A stretch of DNA of 64,000 bases from Allorhizobium sonneratiae (GTDB lineage: Bacteria > Pseudomonadota > Alphaproteobacteria > Rhizobiales > Rhizobiaceae): positions 35,492 to 99,491 of the forward strand of contig NZ_JAMKOJ010000012.1 in NCBI RefSeq assembly GCF_023700755.1, written 5' to 3'. A model generated the notes under the pieces. The model saw nothing but the letters and a program-made list of their open reading frames with translations. It had not been told where the DNA came from and did not search any database. This document shows, piece by piece, positions 57,510 through 64,000 of the stretch (position 1 is the first letter of the stretch; each line of letters begins with the position of its first letter). The position numbers and the translations under genes were made by a program.

Positions 57510-58359
57510 TTCACGTGAAACAAAACTGAGGCGGGCTTTTGTTGTCGGCTATCCGATCAAGCATTCCCGCTCGCCGCTGATTCATGGTCACTGGCTCAGC
57601 CGTTATGGTCTGCAGGGCAGTTATGAAAGCATTGCCATTCAGCCGGACGATTTTCCCGATTTTCTCAAGGGCTTGAAGCTGTCCGGCTATCGAGGTGGAA
57701 ATGTCACCATTCCTCACAAGGAAGCCGCCTGTCAGCTTGCCGATTGTCCTGATGAATTATCGCAGGAACTGGGGGCCGCCAACACCTTATGGCTCGATGA
57801 GGGGCGGCTTTGTGCGACAAACACCGATGGAGAGGGTTTTGTTGCCAATCTCGATCAGCAGAGACCGGGGTGGGAGCATACCGAAACCGCAGTGATTTTG
57901 GGCGCTGGCGGAGCAAGCCGTGCCGTGGTTCAAGCCATCCGAAATCGCGGCGTCAAGACCATCCATATTGTCAATCGCAGTCTCGAGCGCGCCCGGGAAC
58001 TGGCAGATCGTTTCGGTGCTTCCATTCATCCCCATGCGCTGGCGGGACTGAACGAGGTTCTTCAAGGCGCAGGCCTTTTCGTCAATACCACGTCTTTGGG
58101 CATGACCGGCGATCCCTTGCCGGATATCGACTGGCGTAGTTTGAGGCCGGATGCCCTGGTGACGGATATCGTCTATACGCCGCTTGAAACGCCCTTGCTG
58201 CGTCAGGCAAGAGCACACGGCTTTGCCACGGTTGACGGGCTTGGCATGCTGTTGCATCAGGCAGTTCCCGGTTTTGAAATCTGGTTCGGTGTCAGACCGA
58301 AGGTGGATGAGGCGTTGCGTCAGGTCATTCTCGATGATTTGCAGGAGAAGGCAGCATGA
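57502..58359 (+). CDS. aroE: Shikimate dehydrogenase
   Basis: Reduces 3-dehydroshikimate with NADPH. 285 residues. The substrate site is [18 protein letters not shown] with [12 protein letters not shown] (the catalytic Lys); the cofactor site is [14 protein letters not shown] with VNRSLERA. The start is ATG 57502 (GGGAGAG upstream). Codons 3-7 coincide with a parS-like palindrome. Overlaps both neighbours. Confidence 0.96.
   Translation: MADSRETKLRRAFVVGYPIKHSRSPLIHGHWLSRYGLQGSYESIAIQPDDFPDFLKGLKLSGYRGGNVTIPHKEAACQLADCPDELSQELGAANTLWLDEGRLCATNTDGEGFVANLDQQRPGWEHTETAVILGAGGASRAVVQAIRNRGVKTIHIVNRSLERARELADRFGASIHPHALAGLNEVLQGAGLFVNTTSLGMTGDPLPDIDWRSLRPDALVTDIVYTPLETPLLRQARAHGFATVDGLGMLLHQAVPGFEIWFGVRPKVDEALRQVILDDLQEKAA
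57507..57522. promoter_or_regulatory. parS-like site 4, at the start of aroE
   Basis: TGATTCACGTGAAACA differs from the ParB-binding consensus at one base. It encodes the DSRET residues near the AroE N-terminus and lies on the far side of the putative origin from parB. Confidence 0.72.
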
Positions 58360-58979
58360 TCCGCATCGGTTTGACCGGGTCCATCGGTATGGGAAAAACC
58401 ACGACGGCGGGATTTTTCCGACAGGAAGGCGTTCCGGTTTACGATGCCGATGAGGCCGTCCATGCGCTTTATCGAAACGAGGCCGTCGCACCGATTGCCG
58501 CTGCCTTTCCGGAAGCGGTCGCCAATGGGGTGGTCGATCGGGAGTATCTGAGCCAGCTTGTGGGAAAGACTCCGGCTAAGCTCAAGGAGCTGGAAGCCAT
58601 TGTTCACCCGCTGGTGCGAAAAAAGCAGAAGGCTTTCATCGAAGATCAGGAACTGGCAGGGGCCGATCTTGTGGTTTTTGACATTCCGCTGCTCTATGAA
58701 ACTGGCGGAGAAAAACAGTTGGACAAGGTGGTGGTCGTCACCTGCGATCCTGCCATTCAGCGGCAAAGGGTTCTGGCCCGTCCCGGCTGGACAGTGGAGA
58801 AATTCGAAATGATCCTGTCGCGGCAGATGCCCGATGCGGAAAAGCGGGCCCGGGCCGATTTTATCATCGATACGGGCAAAGGCCTGGAAGAAGCGCAAAA
58901 GCAGGTGCGCGACATTGTCGAGCTTTTGCGCATGGAATCCTTTCTCGAGGACAGCAAGGAAGACGCGGAGGAAGAATGA
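58356..58979 (+). CDS. coaE: Dephospho-CoA kinase
   Basis: Last step of coenzyme A synthesis. 207 residues with the P-loop [27 protein letters not shown] and the lid-region [16 protein letters not shown]. The start overlaps the aroE stop (ATGA), and the end overlaps dnaQ in the same way. The C-terminus is acidic ([10 protein letters not shown]). Confidence 0.96.
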   Translation: MIRIGLTGSIGMGKTTTAGFFRQEGVPVYDADEAVHALYRNEAVAPIAAAFPEAVANGVVDREYLSQLVGKTPAKLKELEAIVHPLVRKKQKAFIEDQELAGADLVVFDIPLLYETGGEKQLDKVVVVTCDPAIQRQRVLARPGWTVEKFEMILSRQMPDAEKRARADFIIDTGKGLEEAQKQVRDIVELLRMESFLEDSKEDAEEE

Positions 58980-59698
58980 TGCGGGAAATCGTCTTCGATA
59001 CGGAAACCACCGGCCTCGATAACAAGCAGGATCGGGTCATTGAAATCGGCGGGATCGAGCTGCTCAACCAGTTTCCGACGGGCCGCAGTTTTCACGTCTA
59101 TATTAATCCTGGCGACCGGCAGGTTCATCCCGATGCGCTCGCGGTCCATGGGATCACCGATGCGTTTTTGCAGGACAAGCCGGGTTTTGCCGATATTGTC
59201 GAGGATCTTCTGGCCTTTTTCGACGGTGCAAAATGGGTGGCGCATAATGCTACCTTCGACATGGGTTTCATCAATGCCGAATTTGCCCGGCTCGACCGGC
59301 CTCCTGTCTCTCCGGACATGGTCATCGACACCCTGGCGCTGGCGCGGCGCAAACATCCGATGGGACCGAATTCGCTCGATGCGCTCTGTCGGCGTTACGG
59401 CATCGACAATTCCCATCGCACAAAGCACGGGGCGCTACTCGACTCCGAACTTCTGGCGGAAGTCTATATCGAAATGCTGGGCGGACGGCAGGCGGCTTTC
59501 GGGCTGGAGCAGTCTCGCAATACCAATTCCGGCTTGCGTCGCTCTGCGGCAAGTGAAGAGCTTGCCGTCTCATCACGCCCCAAGGCTTTGCCGACACGAT
59601 TGACCGGGGAAGAAGCTGAGCGCCATGCTGCCCTGATCAAGCGGCTGGGCGAAAAGGCCTTGTGGCATCGCTATGGCGTGCCGAAGGCCGAGGCCTGA
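58976..59698 (+). CDS. dnaQ: DNA polymerase III epsilon subunit (3'-5' exonuclease)
   Basis: Proofreading subunit, 240 residues. The three exonuclease motifs are present: [10 protein letters not shown] (Exo I), [11 protein letters not shown] (Exo II) and [18 protein letters not shown] (Exo III), with the catalytic acids and His. The C-terminal part, which binds the alpha subunit, is more variable. The start overlaps coaE (ATGATG; either ATG could be used). A strong bidirectional terminator follows. Confidence 0.96.
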   Translation: MMREIVFDTETTGLDNKQDRVIEIGGIELLNQFPTGRSFHVYINPGDRQVHPDALAVHGITDAFLQDKPGFADIVEDLLAFFDGAKWVAHNATFDMGFINAEFARLDRPPVSPDMVIDTLALARRKHPMGPNSLDALCRRYGIDNSHRTKHGALLDSELLAEVYIEMLGGRQAAFGLEQSRNTNSGLRRSAASEELAVSSRPKALPTRLTGEEAERHAALIKRLGEKALWHRYGVPKAEA

Positions 59699-59721
59699 TT
59701 TTCAAGCAGTTTATAGGCACA

Positions 59722-59752
59722 AAAAAACCGGCAGATGGTCTGCCGGTTTTTT
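59722..59752. terminator. Bidirectional terminator between dnaQ and secB
   Basis: AAAAAACCGGCAGA, a short loop and TCTGCCGGTTTTTT form a stem with A-run and T-run on either side, serving both convergent genes. Confidence 0.93.
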
Positions 59753-59764
59753 GATTTTTTCCGA

Positions 59765-60250
59765 TCAGTTCAGATTGGCCGGCGCCTGACCGTCAGCCTT
59801 GGCCTGTTCCTCGGCAAAGCGCTGGGAGAACATCTGGGCGAAATCGATCGGGTCGATCATCAGCGGCGGGAAGCCGCCATTGCGGGTGGCGTCGGCGACG
59901 ATCTGGCGGGCGAAGGGGAAGAGCAGGCGCGGGCACTCAATGAAGAGCAGCGGCAGCATATGTTCCTGGGGGAAGCCGGCGAGACGGAAAACACCGCCAT
60001 AGACCAGCTCGACATTGAACACCGTCTTGTCGCCATCGGTGGCTTCGGCATTCAAGGACAGAACGACGTCGAAATCGCTTTCGGACAGCGCATTGGCATT
60101 GACATTGACGCTGATATTGATCGACGGAGCCCGGTCACGCGCCTGAAGCGAAAGCGGTGCGCCCGGATTTTCAAAGGACAGGTCCTTGATATACTGGGCA
60201 AGAATATTCAGGGACGGGCCTGCTGCGCCGTTGCTGTTGTCTTCGGACAT
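59765..60250 (-). CDS. secB: Protein-export chaperone SecB
   Basis: Tetrameric chaperone keeping preproteins unfolded for SecA. 161 residues from ATG 60250 (AGGAAC upstream). It has [19 protein letters not shown] at the N-terminus, [41 protein letters not shown] and [15 protein letters not shown]. The C-terminal tail is Ala/Gln-rich. Convergent with dnaQ. Confidence 0.97.
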   Translation of the reverse strand: MSEDNSNGAAGPSLNILAQYIKDLSFENPGAPLSLQARDRAPSINISVNVNANALSESDFDVVLSLNAEATDGDKTVFNVELVYGGVFRLAGFPQEHMLPLLFIECPRLLFPFARQIVADATRNGGFPPLMIDPIDFAQMFSQRFAEEQAKADGQAPANLN

Positions 60251-60447
60251 GGGGGTTCCTCTAGAATGGTTCCGAAGGACGGTGGGATGCCTTCGGACGG
60301 TCAACATGAAATCCTGAAGACCTTACGGTTCAAAGCGCACGAGAAGGATTGTCGCTCTCCCGACGGCCTCGTTGTCCTTGGGTCTGTGCTTCGCCGTCTA
60401 ACATTTCAGCCCCCTGCTTACAACCCTTTGCCCATCACGCGGTTCCG

Positions 60448-60948
60448 TCAGGCAGGACCGTCATGCGGTGGCTTGTTCCAGGGGCTGTCGCCCTTTGGGG
60501 TCTCGCGGTGATAATCGGCCTCGTCGAGATCGATCACGCCCGGCGTGGGTGCGCGATAGGAGGGGCCGGACTGGGTATCGCGACCGCGCCTGATGACGAT
60601 GCGCGGGCGCAGATAATCCCACAGAATGGAACGTACCAGAGGAATGAGCAGCAGCAGGCCGAGTATGTCGCTGATGAAGCCGGGGAAAATCAGCAGCAAC
60701 CCGCCAAACACCTGCGCCGTACCATCCAGCACGGTGCGGGCAACGGTTTCAGGATTGGCGTCAGCACGCTGACCGCGCAGTTTCGTCAGAATGCTGATGC
60801 CGTTGCTGCGCAGCACGATCAGGCCCAACAACGTGGTTGCGACGATCAGTGCCAGTGTCGCAAAAAGCCCGAGCCACTTGCCGACGATGATGAAGCCGGA
60901 AATCTCAGCCAACGGCCATAAGAGAAAAAGTATCGCAGGCAATTGCAT
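60448..60948 (-). CDS. fxsA: FxsA family membrane protein
   Basis: A 166-residue inner membrane protein. The N-terminal part shows LPAILFLLWPLAEISGFIIVG and the conserved TTLLGLIVLRSNGISIL; GGLLLIFPGFISDILGLLLLIP completes the FxsA domain. E. coli FxsA overproduction blocks phage T7 exclusion; the normal role is unknown. The soluble C-terminal ~50 residues are typical for rhizobia. Divergent from timA and 197 bp upstream of secB. Confidence 0.92.
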   Translation of the reverse strand: MQLPAILFLLWPLAEISGFIIVGKWLGLFATLALIVATTLLGLIVLRSNGISILTKLRGQRADANPETVARTVLDGTAQVFGGLLLIFPGFISDILGLLLLIPLVRSILWDYLRPRIVIRRGRDTQSGPSYRAPTPGVIDLDEADYHRETPKGDSPWNKPPHDGPA

Positions 60949-61064
60949 TGTTTCTCCTCAAGTTCCCTTTTTGCTGAAACTTTGCCGCCTTCCGGTTTGA
61001 ACGCAGCTCTTATGCAGATTATATGGGGTGTGACAGGCTTAAATGAAACAGCGGTGTGGGGTCC

Positions 61065-61760
61065 ATGGGATCGAACGATTTTATCACTCTCTTCTTTCTG
61101 GTTGCGGCCATTATCATTTTCTGGCAGCTGCGCAATGTTCTCGGCCGCAGGACCGGGAATGAAAAACCGCCGATGGAAGGTTACAGTGCCCGGTCGGCGC
61201 AGGATCAGCCGCCTGTCGAGGATGCCCGTGTCGTTACCCTGCCGAAGCCGGAGGGTGAGGGTGAGGATATCTATGCCGCAATCGACGCCTATTGCCCGCC
61301 GGAAAAACCGCTCAATGCCTCCCTTCGTGAAATTGTGCGGGTCGACCCTGGGTTCAATCCGAAAGAATTTCTCAAAGGGGCAGGCGTTGCCTATGAAATG
61401 ATTGTCACCGCCTTTGCCAATGGCGACCGCAAGACCCTGAAGGGCCTGTTGTCGCGCGAGGTTTATGAAGGCTTCGATCAGGCGATGAGCGAGCGGGAAA
61501 AGCGTGGCGAGGTGACAAAATCGACCTTTGTCGGCATCGACAAAGGCGATATCGTCTCGGCAAGCCTGACAGGTTCCGAGGAACAGATCACCGTGCGCAT
61601 CGTCAGTCAGCTGATTTCCGCCACCTTCGACCGGGATGGCAAGCTGATCGATGGCGATGCCGACAGCGTCGGTGAGGTCAAGGATATCTGGACCTTTGCA
61701 AGGGACAGCCGCTCGCGTGATCCGAACTGGAAGCTGATCGCTACAGAATCCGAACAATAA
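61065..61760 (+). CDS. timA: Tim44/TimA family membrane-anchored protein
   Basis: 231 residues. One N-terminal membrane helix (FITLFFLVAAIIIFWQL) is followed by a linker and the C-terminal Tim44-like domain (VAYEMIVTAFANGDRKTLKG, LSREVYEGFDQAM, GEVKDIWTFARDSRSRDPNW). The alphaproteobacterial relatives of mitochondrial Tim44 are peripheral inner membrane proteins of unclear role, always upstream of mltA. ATG 61065 is preferred over GTG 61056. Confidence 0.9.
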   Translation: MGSNDFITLFFLVAAIIIFWQLRNVLGRRTGNEKPPMEGYSARSAQDQPPVEDARVVTLPKPEGEGEDIYAAIDAYCPPEKPLNASLREIVRVDPGFNPKEFLKGAGVAYEMIVTAFANGDRKTLKGLLSREVYEGFDQAMSEREKRGEVTKSTFVGIDKGDIVSASLTGSEEQITVRIVSQLISATFDRDGKLIDGDADSVGEVKDIWTFARDSRSRDPNWKLIATESEQ

Positions 61761-61786
61761 TAATGCCGCAAAACAGAGGCCCGGCC

Positions 61787-62893
61787 ATGACGGATTTCGC
61801 GCTTGAGCCTGTCACCTATGACGATCTGCCGGGCTGGCATGCGGACGATCCCTCGGCCCTGCTTCCAGCCATGGCCGATTGCCTTGCCTATCTCGAAACG
61901 GTCAAGCCTTACAGAACCGGCAATTTGGGTCTGACGGCGGAGGATTTGAAGCCTCTGCTTCGAAAGGCAGCGGATGTTGAGCCAACGCCATCCGCAGCAA
62001 GACGCCTGTTTGAAGAAGAATGCCGACCGTTTCGAATCCGGCTCACAAAGGGCGGACCTGGCTTTGTCACTGCCTTTTATGAGCCGGAAATTTCGGTCTC
62101 CGATCAGCCTGACCACCTCTATCGCTTTCCCTTTTATCGCCGTCCCGCCGATCTCATCGATCTCGATGACAGGAACCGTCCTGCCGATCTGCCTGAGACG
62201 ATGATGTTTGCCTGGAGCGATGGCCAGACCATCCGGCCTTATCCGGACCGCCAGGCGATCGATCAGGGTTTCCTTGAGGGGCGGGGGCTAGAGATCGCCT
62301 GGGCGAAATCGAAGGTGGATGTGTTCTTCATCCATGTTCAAGGTGCTGCCCGTCTTACCTTTCAGGATGGGCGACAGACACGGATTACCTATGCCGCCAA
62401 GGCCGGACATGATTTTTCCGCCATTGGCAAACTTTTGATCGAACAGGGCGAGATTGCTGCCGAACATATGTCGATGCAGGCGATCCGCGTCTGGCTTGCT
62501 GCCCATCCGGATCGCGTGGATGAGGTGCTCTGGCACAATCGCTCCTATATTTTCTTCAAGGAAGCCCCGGTGGGCGATCCGGCAAGGGGGCCAATAGCCG
62601 CCGCCAAAGTGCCGCTGGTTGCCGGGCGTTCACTGGCGGTGGATCGGCTCATACACACCTTCGGCTTCCCTTTCTTCGTGCGGGCGGAAAGCCTGACCCG
62701 TCTTGATCAGGGAAAACCCTTTGCCCGGCTGATGCTGGCGCTCGATACGGGATCGGCGATTGTCGGCCCGGCGCGCGGCGATATTTTCACCGGCTCCGGC
62801 GATAGAGCCGGTGAAGAGGCGGGCGGCGTGCGCAACGAGGCCGATTTCTATATCCTCATTCCGAATGAGGCAGCGGAAAGACGGTTTCGATGA
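61787..62893 (+). CDS. mltA: Membrane-bound lytic murein transglycosylase A-type
   Basis: A 368-residue MltA protein. It has FVTAFYEPEISVS, RRPADLIDLD, GRGLEIAWAKSKVDVFFIHVQGAARL, and the double-psi barrel / 3D domain ending FPFFVRAESLT...LMLALDTGSAIVGPARGDIF with the catalytic Asp in ALDTGSAI. No signal peptide is evident, as in other rhizobial MltA annotations; export may need a start I cannot see. AGAGG lies eight bases before ATG 61787; an in-frame ATG at 61763 is the alternative. The 3' end overlaps smr. Confidence 0.92.
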   Translation: MTDFALEPVTYDDLPGWHADDPSALLPAMADCLAYLETVKPYRTGNLGLTAEDLKPLLRKAADVEPTPSAARRLFEEECRPFRIRLTKGGPGFVTAFYEPEISVSDQPDHLYRFPFYRRPADLIDLDDRNRPADLPETMMFAWSDGQTIRPYPDRQAIDQGFLEGRGLEIAWAKSKVDVFFIHVQGAARLTFQDGRQTRITYAAKAGHDFSAIGKLLIEQGEIAAEHMSMQAIRVWLAAHPDRVDEVLWHNRSYIFFKEAPVGDPARGPIAAAKVPLVAGRSLAVDRLIHTFGFPFFVRAESLTRLDQGKPFARLMLALDTGSAIVGPARGDIFTGSGDRAGEEAGGVRNEADFYILIPNEAAERRFR

Positions 62894-63462
62894 GTGGCAA
62901 GGATGTGAGGCTCAGCGCTGAGGACCGGATTTTATGGGGCAAGGTGGCGCGCTCCACCAAACCGCTTCCGGGCCGGATGGACGATCTCGCGGCTTTCGAG
63001 GCCAGTTTTGCCGAGGCTCAAGAGGGTGTGGCCGATCTTTCCGCCGGGCTTTCCGGCATCAAGGCGACGCTGGAAAGTACGACGGCCAAAGCCGGGGTAA
63101 AACCTGCATCCGGCATGCATCATCCATTGGAACGTCCGGTCAAGCGCAAGCTCGCCCGCGGGAGGCTGGAGCTTCAGGCCCGCATCGATCTGCACGGCAT
63201 GATCCAAAGCGAGGCGCATGCCATATTGCTCGACTTTCTCATCCATGCCCACGAACGGGGCCTGCGCCATGTGCTTGTGATCACCGGCAAGGGCAGCTCC
63301 ATGGGCAGCGACGGGGCATTGAAAAGGGCGGTGCCGATGTGGTTTTCCAAACCGGAATTTCGCTGGCTGATTTCCTCCTATGAGGCCGCCGCCCGCCAGC
63401 ATGGCGGCGAGGGCGCGCTTTATGTGCGCCTGTCGCGACGCAAAGGGCAGGGGGAGCCATGA
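62890..63462 (+). CDS. Smr domain protein
   Basis: A 190-residue protein. Residues 1-95 are polar and poorly structured; the C-terminal Smr domain begins RIDLHGMIQSEAHAILLDFL (the DLHG motif) and has VLVITGKGSSMG. Smr domains of this stand-alone type are linked to nicking endonuclease or RNA cleavage activity. ATGA overlap with mltA and with the next regulator gene gives a coupled set. Confidence 0.9.
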   Translation: MSGKDVRLSAEDRILWGKVARSTKPLPGRMDDLAAFEASFAEAQEGVADLSAGLSGIKATLESTTAKAGVKPASGMHHPLERPVKRKLARGRLELQARIDLHGMIQSEAHAILLDFLIHAHERGLRHVLVITGKGSSMGSDGALKRAVPMWFSKPEFRWLISSYEAAARQHGGEGALYVRLSRRKGQGEP

Positions 63463-63845
63463 CGACACCCTTCGGCCAGGCGATCCGGGAATTGCGCGAG
63501 CGCAAGGGGGTCACACAAAAGCAGATGGCCGCCGCGCTGAATGTGACGCCGGCCTATCTCTCGGCGCTGGAGCATGGCCACCGCAGTGCGCCAAGTTTCG
63601 ATCTTTTGCAGCGCATTGCCGGTTATTTCAACATCATCTGGGATGAGGCGGATGCACTGTTTGCCGTGGCGGGCCAGTCGCATCCGAAAGTGACGCTGGA
63701 TACGTCCGGCCTGCCTGCGGATTACACCGCTTTTGCCAATCGGCTGGCGCAGATGATTCGCAACCTGCCGCCCGATGTGGTAAAGGAGATGGATAACCTC
63801 CTCAACCAAGCCGAACGGGGCCGGGAATTCATCGAAATCCCCTGA
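63459..63845 (+). CDS. XRE-family transcriptional regulator
   Basis: A 128-residue protein with an N-terminal helix-turn-helix of the Cro/CI type (FGQAIRELRERKGVTQKQMA, then LNVTPAYLSALEHGHRSAPS). The C-terminal half has no recognisable ligand domain (LPPDVVKEMDNLLNQAERGR). It overlaps the Smr gene by four bases and precedes gyrB, an order kept in Rhizobiaceae. Its target is unknown. Confidence 0.9.
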   Translation: MTTPFGQAIRELRERKGVTQKQMAAALNVTPAYLSALEHGHRSAPSFDLLQRIAGYFNIIWDEADALFAVAGQSHPKVTLDTSGLPADYTAFANRLAQMIRNLPPDVVKEMDNLLNQAERGREFIEIP

Positions 63846-63969
63846 AAATTCTCGCAAAACAGGGCGTCGCATTTGGGAAGTTGCCGCAAACTCCCTATAG
63901 TCGATCTGTTTTGAAAGCATGATTCGCGACCGATGACGCGGTTTCTCATGAGACTGGAAAGAACACCGT

Positions 63970-64000
63970 ATGACTGATACGACCGAAACCGGAATGGATG
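63970..64000 (+). CDS. gyrB: DNA gyrase subunit B, 5' end only
   Basis: Only the first ten codons are inside the window (MTDTTETGMD). The assignment rests on this N-terminus, which resembles rhizobial GyrB, and on the conserved order smr - XRE regulator - gyrB. The 124 bp spacer before it would hold its promoter. Confidence 0.6.
   Translation, partial: MTDTTETGMD

Noticed and set aside
1..64000. tRNA, rRNA, CRISPR array, insertion sequence or prophage
   Set aside because: Intergenic regions were read by eye for cloverleaf ends, regularly spaced repeats, transposase or integrase motifs; none was found.

Overview
The window is chromosomal DNA from an alphaproteobacterium of the Rhizobiales, most likely family Rhizobiaceae. 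The evidence is gene content and order. The block gyrB - XRE regulator - smr - mltA - timA - fxsA - secB - dnaQ - coaE - aroE - maf - ppsR - hemE - hemJ - rho - mnmE - mnmG - rsmG - parA - parB - holA - lptE - leuS is the conserved origin-proximal neighbourhood of that group. It is accompanied by an Lrp-type regulator divergent from putA, a phaR/phaAB polyhydroxybutyrate locus, TrcR (DUF1013) and several dispersed intergenic palindromic repeats of rhizobial type. No insertion sequence, prophage, CRISPR array, tRNA or rRNA was found. The window is densely coded; most long open frames opposite real genes are GC-rich shadows.

Layout. 1-4222: putA (3' end outside the window) and its divergent regulator. 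4279-14462: a leftward three-gene set, type I polyketide synthase - PLP-dependent alpha-oxoamine synthase - short-chain reductase (rkpA/rkpG/rkpH-like), the most unusual metabolic locus here, followed by a 56-codon ORF. 14895-18210: YbjJ-like MFS transporter, ispG and an OmpA-type lipoprotein. 18315-21279: phaB, phaA and divergent phaR. 21276-25794: an S4 RNA-binding protein, a large SUV3-like helicase with a charged tail, and a LysE-type exporter. 26068-28508: alpha/beta hydrolase, DUF3309 peptide, glycine-zipper lipoprotein and a lytic transglycosylase preceded by a full CtrA-type box. 28660-36577: asd, an MHS transporter with a large soluble insertion, a PAP2 phosphatase, leuB, leuD, a CitE-like lyase and a DUF1737 peptide. 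36795-41057: zincin metalloprotease, acsA, trcR and an orphan SGNH-like hydrolase of lower GC. 41201-46500: yggS, leuS, lptE, holA, with intergenic repeats around them.

46623-64000 is the replication and segregation region. parB, parA, rsmG, mnmG, mnmE, rho, hemJ and hemE all read leftward; ppsR, maf, aroE, coaE and dnaQ read rightward. Between hemE and ppsR lies an AT-rich, gene-free 402 bp stretch with a cluster of DnaA-box-like 9-mers, the expected position of the chromosomal origin (oriC). Four parS-like palindromes (consensus TGTTTCACGTGAAACA) lie at 30204, 49101, 51046 and 57507. Several rightward genes are translationally coupled by ATGA overlaps. The window ends in the first codons of gyrB.

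The item most worth follow-up is the polyketide synthase set. A fully reducing iterative-type PKS without thioesterase, next to an alpha-oxoamine synthase and a 3-ketosphinganine-reductase-like SDR, has the enzymatic logic of sphinganine-analogue synthesis (as in fumonisin-type pathways). This suggests an undescribed amino-lipid. Homologues in Sinorhizobium (rkpA, rkpG, rkpH) are linked genetically to K-antigen production, but no capsule export genes are seen here.
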